Source of the DNA: Alphaproteobacteria bacterium
GTDB taxonomy: Bacteria > Pseudomonadota > Alphaproteobacteria > Rhizobiales > Rhizobiaceae
Length of the DNA stretch: 64,000 nt
Assembly (NCBI GenBank): GCA_024742485.1
Contig: JANSYK010000002.1
Location: 1,240,001 to 1,304,000, forward strand
Direction of reading: 5' to 3'
Position numbers and translations under genes: made by a program. The notes beneath the pieces were generated by a model that made no database searches, was not told the origin of the DNA, and saw only the letters and a program-made list of their open reading frames with translations. Shown here in pieces: positions 54,332-63,015 of the stretch; within the stretch, counting starts at the first letter, position 1, and each line of letters opens with the position of its first letter.

Positions 54332-55344
54332 ACCGTCCGATCCTCCCCAATGCCGTCTATCTGGCGCGCCACCGCATACAGTCCTTGATTCGATCAACGC
54401 CGATAGTGTCATCGCCGACGCTTTCCGAGCTGTCGAACAGCGGTGTCCATCTGAAACTTGAACAGTTGCAGGTCACCGGCAGTTTCAAGGTCCGCGGGGC
54501 GACCAATGCGGTGCTGTCCCTGTCGGAGGACCAGAAGCGTGCAGGCGTCGTCGGCGTTTCAACCGGAAACCACGGCAGGGGCCTGGCCCATGCCGCTGCA
54601 AATGCAGGCATTCGCTGTGTGATCTGCATGTCCGAATTGGTTCCCGACAACAAGGTGCAGGCAATCCGTTCTCTGGGCGCGGATGTAAGGATCATCGGAC
54701 GTTCACAGGACGATGCCCAGGAGGAAGTCGACCGCCTGGTGTCCGATGAGGCGATGGTCATGCTGCCGCCTTTTGATCATCAGGACATTATCAGCGGGCA
54801 GGGAACCGTTGGTCTGGAAATCGTTGAGGACCTCCCGATGGTCGATACGGTTCTCATTCCCGTATCCGGAGGCGGCCTGATATCGGGCGCAGCCCTCATC
54901 ATGAAGGCGATCAATCCCGGCATTACCGTGATCGGAATCTCGATGGAGCGTGGTGCCGCGATGGTGGAGAGCCAGAAGGCGGGCAAACCGGTTGCGGTCG
55001 AGGAACTGGCCACGCTCGCCGATTCATTGGGTGGCGGTATCGGTTTGGACAACACCTATACGTTTTCGATGGTCGAAGGATTGGTCGACGAACTCATCAC
55101 CGTTACGGAAGCGGAAATCGCAGCCGCTATTCGCCATGTCTACTGGATGGAAAGACAGATTGTGGAGGGATCTGGCAGCGTCGGCGTCGCCGCCCTTCTG
55201 GCCGGAAAGGTTCGTGATGCCGGCACGGTCGTCGCACTGCTTAGCGGTGGCAATATTGATATGGGATTGCACAGCCGGATCATCGGCGGAGACGATGTCG
55301 ATCTGTCCGCCAGACCCCAAATGCGGAGCAAACTCGATGCCTGA
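54328..55344 (+). CDS. eutB: Hydroxyectoine utilization dehydratase EutB
   Basis: A 338-residue PLP enzyme of the threonine dehydratase fold. The Schiff-base Lys is K54 in VTGSFKVRGATNAV, and the phosphate-binding loop is SGGGLISGA. EutB is found with EutC in hydroxyectoine-degrading clusters and is thought to act on the hydroxylated intermediate. It overlaps ehuA at the start and eutC at the end by eight bases. Confidence 0.88.
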   Translation: MNRPILPNAVYLARHRIQSLIRSTPIVSSPTLSELSNSGVHLKLEQLQVTGSFKVRGATNAVLSLSEDQKRAGVVGVSTGNHGRGLAHAAANAGIRCVICMSELVPDNKVQAIRSLGADVRIIGRSQDDAQEEVDRLVSDEAMVMLPPFDHQDIISGQGTVGLEIVEDLPMVDTVLIPVSGGGLISGAALIMKAINPGITVIGISMERGAAMVESQKAGKPVAVEELATLADSLGGGIGLDNTYTFSMVEGLVDELITVTEAEIAAAIRHVYWMERQIVEGSGSVGVAALLAGKVRDAGTVVALLSGGNIDMGLHSRIIGGDDVDLSARPQMRSKLDA

Positions 55345-56335
55345 CATCAAACTTTACACGGAAAGAGATCTGCGGGATGCCGTTCCCCTGGATCTGGATG
55401 CCATCGCCTGTGTCGAAGAGGCGTTTCGCGCCCTGGCGACGAAAGAGGTGGTCATGCCGCCGATTCTGAGCATGCACATTGCAGAACACAATGGTGAGGT
55501 GGATGTCAAAACCGCCTATGTGCCGGGCATCGACTCCTTCGCCATCAAGATGAGCCCCGGATTTTTCGATAATCCGAAATACGGGCTGCCGAGCGTCAAC
55601 GGGTTGATGGTGCTGTTCTCGGCGACCACCGGGCTGGTTGAAGCCGTGCTGCTCGACAATGGTTATCTGACCGATGTTCGCACAGCGGCGGCCGGCGCCG
55701 TCGCCGCGCGTTGGCTGGCCCGGCCCGACGCGACGCAGGCCGGCATCATCGGCAGCGGCACGCAGGCCCGATTGCAGTTGAAGGCACTCAGCCTTGTGCG
55801 CAACATTGAACGCGCTGTCATTTGGGGAAGAGATGACGCAAGGGCCCGAAAATGTGCTGAAGACTGTGCATCGGAACTGGGGATTGACGTCACGGCGGTC
55901 GCGACCGTCGGCGACGTCATGGCCACCAGTGACATTGTGGTCACCACCACGCCGTCGTCTGAGCCACTGATCGATGCGTCGCAGCTGCGACCGGGGCAGC
56001 ACATCACGGCCATGGGGTCCGACGCGGACTACAAAACGGAATTGGCGCCGGACGTCATTGCAGCCGTCGACCGGTATGTTTGCGATCATTACGCCCAATG
56101 CCTGAAACAGGGAGAGCTGCGCGCTGCGGTTGCCGCTGGTTCAGCGTCGCCCGATCTTGATTACTCGGAAATCGGTGCGGTGATTGAACAGCAAGATGGA
56201 GGCCGTGACGGGTCTTCTGACATTACGGTGTGCGATCTTACGGGAACCGGTGTCCAGGATACAGCGATTGCGGCATTTGCACGCTCCCGTGCCTTGGCCG
56301 CCGGCACCGGAACCACCTTCACCAGCGATGAGTAA
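55337..56335 (+). CDS. eutC: Ectoine utilization protein EutC (ornithine cyclodeaminase family)
   Basis: The 332-residue protein has the OCD/mu-crystallin fold: FAIKMSPGFFDNPKYGLPSV, DNGYLTDVRTAAAGAVAARW, and an NAD-binding AGIIGSGTQARLQLKALSLV. EutC accompanies EutB in hydroxyectoine use, presumably as a reductase step. The start at 55337 lies inside eutB; a longer reading from 54950 is a shadow. The AspR/EutA-type racemase-like gene that usually joins eutB and eutC is not found here. Confidence 0.87.
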   Translation: MPDIKLYTERDLRDAVPLDLDAIACVEEAFRALATKEVVMPPILSMHIAEHNGEVDVKTAYVPGIDSFAIKMSPGFFDNPKYGLPSVNGLMVLFSATTGLVEAVLLDNGYLTDVRTAAAGAVAARWLARPDATQAGIIGSGTQARLQLKALSLVRNIERAVIWGRDDARARKCAEDCASELGIDVTAVATVGDVMATSDIVVTTTPSSEPLIDASQLRPGQHITAMGSDADYKTELAPDVIAAVDRYVCDHYAQCLKQGELRAAVAAGSASPDLDYSEIGAVIEQQDGGRDGSSDITVCDLTGTGVQDTAIAAFARSRALAAGTGTTFTSDE

Positions 56336-56345
56336 TCGAGGATGC

Positions 56346-57530
56346 ATGATGCCTGAAATTGATCTGCCGTTCGATCGCGCCGAATATGCCGAGCGGATAA
56401 ACAAGGTCCACACGGCCATGGCCGAGCGCGGGTTTGACTTGCTGGTCGTCAGCGATCCGTCAAATATGGCCTGGCTGACCGGCTATGATGGCTGGTCATT
56501 TTATGTGCATCAGTGTGTTCTTCTGACGGCCGATGGCCAGCCCATCTGGTTCGGCCGCCGCCAGGATGCCAATGGGGCGTTGCGAACGGTGCATATGGAT
56601 GAAGCCCATATCACCTCCTATCCGGATGAATATGTCCAGTCGGTGGAGCGTCACCCGATGGATTACCTGAGCGCAATGATCACGGATCGCGGATGGGGCG
56701 CCCGCCAGATCGGCGTCGAGATGGACAATTACTATTTTTCCGCTGCCGCATTTGGTTCGCTGGTCAGGCATTTGCCCAACGCCCGCTTCGGAGATGCGAC
56801 CGGACTGGTCAATTGGTGCCGGGCCGTCAAATCGCCCCAAGAGCTGGAATTCATGCGCCGTGCGGCCAGGATTGTTGAACGCATGCACGAACGGATTGTC
56901 GACGTGGTCGAGCCGGGCATGCGCAAATGTGACCTTGTGGCTGAGATTTATGATGCCGGAATCCGTGGCACGGACGGCCATGGCGGTGACTATCCGGCCA
57001 TAGTCCCATTGCTTCCATCGGGGGCGGATGCGGCGGCTCCCCACCTGACCTGGAATGACCGGCCAATGAAATCCGGAGAGGGGACCTTCTTTGAGATCGC
57101 CGGCTGTTATCGCCGGTATCACGTCCCTTTGTCGCGCACGGTCCACCTGGGACAGCCGTCGCAACAATATCTCGATGCGGGCAGCGCCGTGTGTGAAGGC
57201 ATCGAAGCCGGTCTTGCCGTCGCAAGGGCCGGCAACCGATGCGAGGACATCGCGTTGGCTTTTGGCGGTGTGCTCGAAAAATGGGGCCTGTCAAAGGACA
57301 ACCGGGCCGGGTACCCCATCGGGCTCAGCTATCCGCCCGACTGGGGCGAGCGGACAATGAGTCTGAGAGCCGGCGATCGAACGGAACTCCAACCCGGCAT
57401 GACGTTTCACTTCATGACCGGCCTGTGGATGAATGATTGGGGCATCGAAACAACCGAAAGCATCGTCATTACCGACGGTGAACCGCAATGCCTTGCATCC
57501 GTTCCCCGCGAACTCGTTGTAAAGGCCTAG
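56346..57530 (+). CDS. doeA: Ectoine hydrolase DoeA
   Basis: A 394-residue member of the M24 peptidase/creatinase family. It starts MMPEIDLPFDRAEYAERINK, and the creatinase-like N-domain contains LLVVSDPSNMAWLTGYDGWS. The C-terminal pita-bread fold includes GTFFEIAGCYRRYHVPLSRT. DoeA opens the ectoine ring to N-acetyl-2,4-diaminobutyrate. The start is ATG 56346 or 56349 after GAGGA. Also called eutD in Sinorhizobium. Confidence 0.92.
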   Translation: MMPEIDLPFDRAEYAERINKVHTAMAERGFDLLVVSDPSNMAWLTGYDGWSFYVHQCVLLTADGQPIWFGRRQDANGALRTVHMDEAHITSYPDEYVQSVERHPMDYLSAMITDRGWGARQIGVEMDNYYFSAAAFGSLVRHLPNARFGDATGLVNWCRAVKSPQELEFMRRAARIVERMHERIVDVVEPGMRKCDLVAEIYDAGIRGTDGHGGDYPAIVPLLPSGADAAAPHLTWNDRPMKSGEGTFFEIAGCYRRYHVPLSRTVHLGQPSQQYLDAGSAVCEGIEAGLAVARAGNRCEDIALAFGGVLEKWGLSKDNRAGYPIGLSYPPDWGERTMSLRAGDRTELQPGMTFHFMTGLWMNDWGIETTESIVITDGEPQCLASVPRELVVKA

Positions 57531-57534
57531 CGAA

Positions 57535-58524
57535 ATGAGCAGCAATCCGATTTCATCGACTGTCGATTTTGAACGGGACGGCGTGCAACATGGCTTTTTG
57601 AAATTGCCGCACTCCCATGACGGCTCGGCGTGGGGGTCCATCATGATCCCGGTCACGGTCATCAAGAATGGCGATGGTCCGACGGCCCTGTTGACCGGCG
57701 GCAACCATGGTGACGAATATGAAGGACCGCTGGCCCTTTACGATCTTGTCAACACCATCGGAGATCGGGATGTCACCGGCCGTGTCATAGTTGTTCCGGT
57801 CATGAACGTGCCCGCGTTTCACGCCGGGCGGCGCACATCGCCGATTGACGGCGTCAATCTCAATCGCGCCTTTCCGGGCAATCCCCTCGGGACCGCAACA
57901 CAGAAGCTGGCCGATTATTTCCAACGCACATTGCTTCCCATGGCCGACTATGTCCTGGACTTTCATTCCGGCGGCAAGACGCTGGACTTCGTGCCCTTCT
58001 GCGCGTCCCACGTCCTTGCCGACAAGGCAAATGAGGAGCGTTGCGCGTTGGCGATGCGGGCATTCAATGCTCCCTATTCCGTGACGTTGCTGGAAGTCGA
58101 CAATGTCGGCATGTATGACACGGCAGCCGAGGAGATGGGCAAGGTCTTTGTCTCCACCGAGTTGGGCGGAGGCGGAACCGCAAGGGCCGAGACGGTTGCG
58201 GTCGCCAGGAAGGGAACCCGAAACTTTCTCAGGCACGCCGGAATTCTCGGCGGTGCGCTGGAGCAGAGTGCAACGATTGATCTGGACATGCCCGACGGTC
58301 GTTGTTTTGTGGAATCGCGATCCGTGGGTCTGCTGGAGCTTTGCGTCGAACTGGGTGATCGTGTGTCTGCCGGTCAGTGCTTGGCCCGCATTCATGATAT
58401 TCATCAAACTGGCGGCTTGCCGGTTGAATATCACAGTCAACTGGATGGTATCTTCATTGGCCGCCACTTTCCTGGTCTGATTGCCATGGGCGATATCATT
58501 GCCGTCATTGCCGTGCCGGTATGA
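57535..58524 (+). CDS. doeB: N-acetyl-2,4-diaminobutyrate deacetylase DoeB
   Basis: A 329-residue zinc deacetylase of the succinylglutamate desuccinylase/aspartoacylase family. Zinc ligands are H58 and E61 in GGNHGDEYEG and H144 in LDFHSGGKTL. It removes acetate from the DoeA product to give diaminobutyrate. It lies four bases after doeA. Also called eutE. Confidence 0.93.
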   Translation: MSSNPISSTVDFERDGVQHGFLKLPHSHDGSAWGSIMIPVTVIKNGDGPTALLTGGNHGDEYEGPLALYDLVNTIGDRDVTGRVIVVPVMNVPAFHAGRRTSPIDGVNLNRAFPGNPLGTATQKLADYFQRTLLPMADYVLDFHSGGKTLDFVPFCASHVLADKANEERCALAMRAFNAPYSVTLLEVDNVGMYDTAAEEMGKVFVSTELGGGGTARAETVAVARKGTRNFLRHAGILGGALEQSATIDLDMPDGRCFVESRSVGLLELCVELGDRVSAGQCLARIHDIHQTGGLPVEYHSQLDGIFIGRHFPGLIAMGDIIAVIAVPV

Positions 58525-58549
58525 ATTCCATGGATAAGAGACGGGAGCC

Positions 58550-59038
58550 ATGATCAAGCTGGATGAACGGGATCTCAAACTCCTGTCCGTCCTTCAGGCA
58601 GAGGGGCGGATCACCAAGAACGATCTGGCAAAACGGATAAATCTGTCCTCGACGGCCTGTTGGGAGCGGCTCAAGCGCCTGGAAACACATGGCGTGATCG
58701 AAGGCTATGGTGCACGTGTATCCGCCAGTGTGTTCGGTCCGCGGACAACCATCATCATGCAGGCCGAACTGGACAGTCACCGCTCGCCGGATTTCATCCG
58801 GTTCGAAAAGACGATTGAACAGATATCCGAGATTGTCGAATGTTGGGCCGTGGGTGGGGGCGTCGACTATTTTCTGAAATTTGTCTGTCGCGATATCGAC
58901 TCCTATCAGCGACTCGTTGATCGCATGCTGGACAGGAACATCGGCCTGAAGCGGTATTACACCTTTATCGTCACGAAAACCGTGAAATCGACAGCATCAC
59001 CTCTGGCCTCTCTCGAACCCGGCCAGCATTCGAACTGA
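58550..59038 (+). CDS. doeX: AsnC/Lrp-family regulator of ectoine catabolism (DoeX-like)
   Basis: A 162-residue Lrp-type protein: N-terminal HTH (KLDERDLKLLSVLQAEGRIT ... SSTACWERLKRLE, about 2-55) and a RAM ligand domain (about 65-150). DoeX-type regulators bind the doe promoter and respond to diaminobutyrate-type intermediates. It sits between doeB and the doeC/doeD pair, with 209 bp to the next start, where a second promoter is likely. Confidence 0.85.
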   Translation: MIKLDERDLKLLSVLQAEGRITKNDLAKRINLSSTACWERLKRLETHGVIEGYGARVSASVFGPRTTIIMQAELDSHRSPDFIRFEKTIEQISEIVECWAVGGGVDYFLKFVCRDIDSYQRLVDRMLDRNIGLKRYYTFIVTKTVKSTASPLASLEPGQHSN

Positions 59039-59247
59039 AGACAAGGCAACGCCCCGAATGGGCGACTTGGCTCGGACAGCGTGGGCGCTGCTTCCGGATT
59101 GACCTATCGACGAAATTTCGGAATGCATGGGCAAATTCAGGTGAATCTTCGGAATAGTTCGCGCAATGCGACGCCTCTTCGGACCGTAATCCCCTAGAGA
59201 GGAGTGGTCGTCTGTTTTGCTCCAAATGCACCAGGTAGGAGGGCCCG

Positions 59248-60738
59248 ATGGAAGAAACCGCAACCCAGTTGTCGCAATTATCCCTGGCCGATCATCTGCA
59301 GGATCCAAAGCTCATACGGGAATTCAGCTATGTCGGCGGCCAATGGGTTGCCGGGACCAATGGCAGGACCTGTGCTGTTCTCGATCCAGCGTCCGGCCAA
59401 ACCCTCGGCCATGTCGCATCGCTGGAGGCAGAGGACGGTGTCCGGGCAGTGGATGCGGCCGATAACGCATTTGCCGCATGGTCGCACATGCTGCCTCAGG
59501 GTCGTTCCGCATGTTTGCGTCGATGGTTCGAATTGATCCTGTCTCACAAGAACGATCTCGCGATGCTGATGACGCTGGAGCAGGGCAAGCCATTGTCGGA
59601 AGCCCGCGGCGAAATCGATTATGCCGCGTCCTTCCTGGAGTTTTATGCCGAAGAAGCAAAACGTCCCAACATTGAAGGCGTGACATCGCACCTGGCTGAT
59701 GCGGAAGTCGAAGTTTGGCGCGAACCGGTGGGAGTGGCCGCTCTCGTCACGCCGTGGAATTTCCCATCGGCCATGATTACGCGCAAGGCTGCAGCAGCGC
59801 TGGCCGCCGGCTGCACCACGGTCGTGCACCCTTCCCATGAAACGCCCTATTCGGCGATCGCGCTGGCGGAATTGTCGGAACGTGCCGGTATTCCGGCGGG
59901 GGTCTTCAATGTGGTGACCGGACGCGCGTCATCGATCGTACCGGCCTGGATGGCCGACTCGCGGGTGCGGGCATTGTCCTTTACCGGCTCCACGACAGTG
60001 GGCAAACTTCTTTATCGCCAATGCGCACAGACCATCAAGCGCATGGTCTTGGAACTTGGCGGCCATGCGCCGTTTCTGGTCTTTGACGATGCGGATATCG
60101 AGCTTGCAGTGGATGAGGCCATAAAGGCGAAATTTGCCACGTCGGGTCAGGATTGCCTGGGAGCCAACAGGTTTTACGTGCAGAGCCGGATCTATGACGA
60201 TTTTTGTCGTCGTTTCGCTGAACGCACAGCGGGATTGACGGTCGGCCCAGGGGTCGACGATTGTGACATCGGGCCATTGATGAACGAAACGGCGATCCTG
60301 AAACAGCAGGAACACGTTGCCGACGCGCTGTCCAGGGGATCGAGGCTGCTGACGGGCGGCGCCGTGCATGATCAGGGTCCGCTGTTCTTTCAGCCGACTG
60401 TGCTGGCCGACACGCCTGACACCGCGATGATCATGCGGGAGGAAACATTCGGTCCCGTTGCTGCAATTGCGGCCTTCGAGACCGAAGAAGAGGCATTGTC
60501 GCTTGCCAACAGCACCGAATATGGGCTCGTTGCCTATGTGCATACGCGCGATCCCCGCCGAATTTACCGTGCCAGCCGCGCGCTGCAATTCGGCATGGTT
60601 GCGATTAACCGAACAAAGGTCACTGGCGCGCCCATTCCCTTCGGCGGAATGAAGCAGTCGGGACTCGGCCGGGAAGGCGCCCGGCTCGGGATGGAGGCCT
60701 TTATGGATGTCAAATATGTATGTCGGGACTGGAACTGA
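59248..60738 (+). CDS. doeC: NAD(P)-dependent aldehyde dehydrogenase in the DoeC role
   Basis: A 496-residue ALDH. The catalytic Cys is C303 (GQDC), the general-base Glu is E269 (LELGGH), and VTPWNFPSAM is at about 167-176. By position it should oxidise aspartate semialdehyde from DoeD to aspartate. The usual K-P-x-E cofactor motif reads H194-P-S-H197, with both cofactor-contacting residues replaced by His. It resembles succinate-semialdehyde dehydrogenases too, so the substrate is inferred from the locus. Confidence 0.8.
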   Translation: MEETATQLSQLSLADHLQDPKLIREFSYVGGQWVAGTNGRTCAVLDPASGQTLGHVASLEAEDGVRAVDAADNAFAAWSHMLPQGRSACLRRWFELILSHKNDLAMLMTLEQGKPLSEARGEIDYAASFLEFYAEEAKRPNIEGVTSHLADAEVEVWREPVGVAALVTPWNFPSAMITRKAAAALAAGCTTVVHPSHETPYSAIALAELSERAGIPAGVFNVVTGRASSIVPAWMADSRVRALSFTGSTTVGKLLYRQCAQTIKRMVLELGGHAPFLVFDDADIELAVDEAIKAKFATSGQDCLGANRFYVQSRIYDDFCRRFAERTAGLTVGPGVDDCDIGPLMNETAILKQQEHVADALSRGSRLLTGGAVHDQGPLFFQPTVLADTPDTAMIMREETFGPVAAIAAFETEEEALSLANSTEYGLVAYVHTRDPRRIYRASRALQFGMVAINRTKVTGAPIPFGGMKQSGLGREGARLGMEAFMDVKYVCRDWN

Positions 60739-60764
60739 CAGCCGGCAGGGAAAGGAAATGCACC

Positions 60765-62132
60765 ATGCGCACCAATGATCAACTTGCTGAATGGGATCGG
60801 AACAATTTCTTCCATCCTTCAACCCATCTTGCACAGCATGCGAGGGGCGAGACCACTGGCCGCATCGTCACCGGCGGTTCCGGTGTGTTTATCGAAGACA
60901 GGGACGGCAATCGCCTGCTTGATGCCTTTGCCGGCCTGTATTGCGTGAATGTCGGCTATGGCCGATCCGAGATTGCCGATGCGATTGCCGAACAAGCCCA
61001 CGAACTTGCCTATTACCATGCCTATGTGGGACATGGGACCGAGGCGTCGATCACGCTTGCGAAAATGATTCTCGATCGGGCGCCGCAAAACATGTCGAAG
61101 GTCTATTTTGGCCTCGGCGGATCTGACGCCAATGAAACCAACCTGAAGCTGGTCTGGTACTACAACAATATCCGCGGCCTTCCACAGAAGAAGAAAATCA
61201 TCTCCCGCTGGAGGGGGTATCACGGATCGGGTCTGGCGACCGGATCCCTGACGGGACTGACCTTGTTTCATAACAAATTCGACTTGCCGCTCGACCGAAT
61301 CCTCCACACCGAGGCGCCCTACTATTACCGGCGGGACGATCTTTCCATGAGCGAACCGGACTTCGTTGCCCATTGCGTTTCACAATTGGAGGCGATGATC
61401 GAGCGCGAAGGATCGGAGACAATTGCTGCGTTTATCGGCGAGCCTGTCCTCGGCACTGGTGGTCTTGTGCCGCCGCCGGAGGGCTATTGGCAGGCCATCC
61501 AGGCCGTTTTGCGCAAGCACGACATATTGATGATTGCCGACGAGGTGGTAACCGGGTTTGGCCGGCTCGGCAGCATGTTCGGATCCACGCACTATGGCTT
61601 TGAAGCCGATATCATCACCATCGCCAAGGGACTGACGTCAGCCTATGCGCCGCTTTCGGGATCGATCATTTCAGATCGTGTCTGGAAGGTTCTGGAAAAG
61701 GGGACGGATGAAAATGGTGCCATCGGGCACGGCTGGACCTATTCGGCCCACCCGATCGGAGCCGCGGCCGGGATCGCCAACCTGAGACTGATCGACGATC
61801 TTGGCCTCGTCGGCAATGCAGGCGAAATGGGTCGATACCTCAATGCTGCCATGAAATCGGCGTTCCGGGACCATCCGAATGTCGGCGACATTCGCGGTGA
61901 AGGTTTGCTCTGTGCTCTTGAATTCGTGGAGGAACACGATTCGAGACGTTTCTTTGATCCGTCCAAAGGCATGGGTGCGAAGGTTGCCGCGGCGCTCCTG
62001 AAGCGCGGCGTCATTGCCCGCGCCATGCCGCAAGGTGATATTCTCGGTTTTGCGCCGCCGCTTTGCCTGAACCGGGCGGAAGCCGATCAGATCGTCGAGA
62101 AAACGGTCGAGGCGGTGGATGAGGTCTTTTAA
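60765..62132 (+). CDS. doeD: Diaminobutyrate transaminase DoeD (class III aminotransferase)
   Basis: The 455-residue PLP enzyme has the class III motif with Schiff-base K288 (ITIAKGLTSAY) and the Asp of LMIADEVVTGFGRLG (about 255-269). It converts 2,4-diaminobutyrate to aspartate semialdehyde. Start at ATG 60765; a GTG-type start at 60720 lies in the upstream gene. It is last in the rightward ectoine unit. Confidence 0.88.
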   Translation: MRTNDQLAEWDRNNFFHPSTHLAQHARGETTGRIVTGGSGVFIEDRDGNRLLDAFAGLYCVNVGYGRSEIADAIAEQAHELAYYHAYVGHGTEASITLAKMILDRAPQNMSKVYFGLGGSDANETNLKLVWYYNNIRGLPQKKKIISRWRGYHGSGLATGSLTGLTLFHNKFDLPLDRILHTEAPYYYRRDDLSMSEPDFVAHCVSQLEAMIEREGSETIAAFIGEPVLGTGGLVPPPEGYWQAIQAVLRKHDILMIADEVVTGFGRLGSMFGSTHYGFEADIITIAKGLTSAYAPLSGSIISDRVWKVLEKGTDENGAIGHGWTYSAHPIGAAAGIANLRLIDDLGLVGNAGEMGRYLNAAMKSAFRDHPNVGDIRGEGLLCALEFVEEHDSRRFFDPSKGMGAKVAAALLKRGVIARAMPQGDILGFAPPLCLNRAEADQIVEKTVEAVDEVF

Positions 62133-62141
62133 AGGCGTTCA

Positions 62142-62166
62142 GGGTTGAGCGGATCCGCTAAAACCC
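62142..62166. terminator. Hairpin between doeD and the convergent tetR
   Basis: An inner perfect 12-bp palindrome AGCGGATCCGCT (62148-62159) is flanked by GGGTT/AACCC. No T-tract on either side. Its place between convergent ends suggests a bidirectional mRNA-end structure. Confidence 0.45.
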
Positions 62167-62249
62167 GACCGCATCTGCAAAATCGACGACCGGTGCCATT
62201 GACACCCATCCAGGTGAAGTTGAGGGTTTCGGCCGATGTGGCGGACCTG

Positions 62250-62882
62250 TCATCCCGTTTTGTTCGCGGGGGCGATCCGGCCCAGAATGTCGAGCACATT
62301 TTCGATGTAGGCTTCTTCCGCCTCCCTGCCGGCAGGCAAATCAAGCTGGTCGTCAATGAGCAGGTTCGCAAGGCCGTGAACAAGGGACCAGATCGCGACG
62401 CCTGTCAGTTCGATCTGGTTGCCATCCGGCCGGTCACTTGCAGCCTGCAACAGTGAGACCGCAGCGAAACTGCGGTCCTTTGCAAGTCGCATCGCTTCCG
62501 TCAGGTCCGGAAATCGGGTTTCGTCAGAAAACAGGGGCCCAAACATGAGCCGAAAGAGAGCAGGCCGCAGACGGGCGAACTGAACATAGGCGAGTCCGAT
62601 TGCCCGTGATTTGAGACCATCTGATTTCTCGCTGATAACGGCAGCATCCATCGTGGAAACCAGATCGCGAAATCCTGTTTCCGCGACGGCGGCAAGCAGT
62701 GCGTTCTTGCTGTCGAAATGGCGGTAGGGCGCCATGTGGGAGACTCCAGCCTTTCGCGCAACCCTTCTCAGCGACAAGGCTTCGCTGCCATCTGCCTCAA
62801 TCATGTGTACGGCAATATCGATCAACTCCGAACGCAGGCCGCCGCCAGCAGAGCGTGGGTTTTTCTTGTGCGTTTCCGTCAT
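62250..62882 (-). CDS. TetR-family transcriptional regulator
   Basis: A 210-residue TetR protein with an N-terminal HTH (LSLRRVARKAGVSHMAPYRH, about 38-58) and a C-terminal ligand domain of the TetR_C type found with WHG-like sequences. Start at ATG 62882; a start at 62900 would place the first codons against the operator. It diverges from the membrane/FAD fusion gene, and two palindromic operators lie between them, so it probably represses itself and that gene. Confidence 0.88.
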   Translation of the reverse strand: MTETHKKNPRSAGGGLRSELIDIAVHMIEADGSEALSLRRVARKAGVSHMAPYRHFDSKNALLAAVAETGFRDLVSTMDAAVISEKSDGLKSRAIGLAYVQFARLRPALFRLMFGPLFSDETRFPDLTEAMRLAKDRSFAAVSLLQAASDRPDGNQIELTGVAIWSLVHGLANLLIDDQLDLPAGREAEEAYIENVLDILGRIAPANKTG

Positions 62883-62905
62883 GGCCCTCGATTGTCGCAA
62901 ATAGA

Positions 62906-62946
62906 GTTTACACTGTAAACATGCCGATGTAGTTTACAGTGTAAAC
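62906..62946. promoter_or_regulatory. Two tandem palindromic operators, likely bound by the adjacent TetR
   Basis: GTTTACA-C-TGTAAAC (62906-62920) and GTTTACA-G-TGTAAAC (62932-62946): two perfect 15-bp palindromes differing only at the centre, 26 bp centre to centre (about 2.5 helical turns). They occupy the gap between the divergent tetR and the fusion gene. Confidence 0.8.
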
Positions 62947-63015
62947 ATGGATTCCGACGACCCTGAACCGGTGGTTCACCGAATCAGATGTCGCATCGAT
63001 AGGACCGAAAACGGG

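Noticed and set aside
54950-55336. Extended N-terminus of EutC inside eutB
   Set aside because: The extra residues are an off-frame reading of eutB; the family start lies at the ATG 55337 overlapping the eutB stop.
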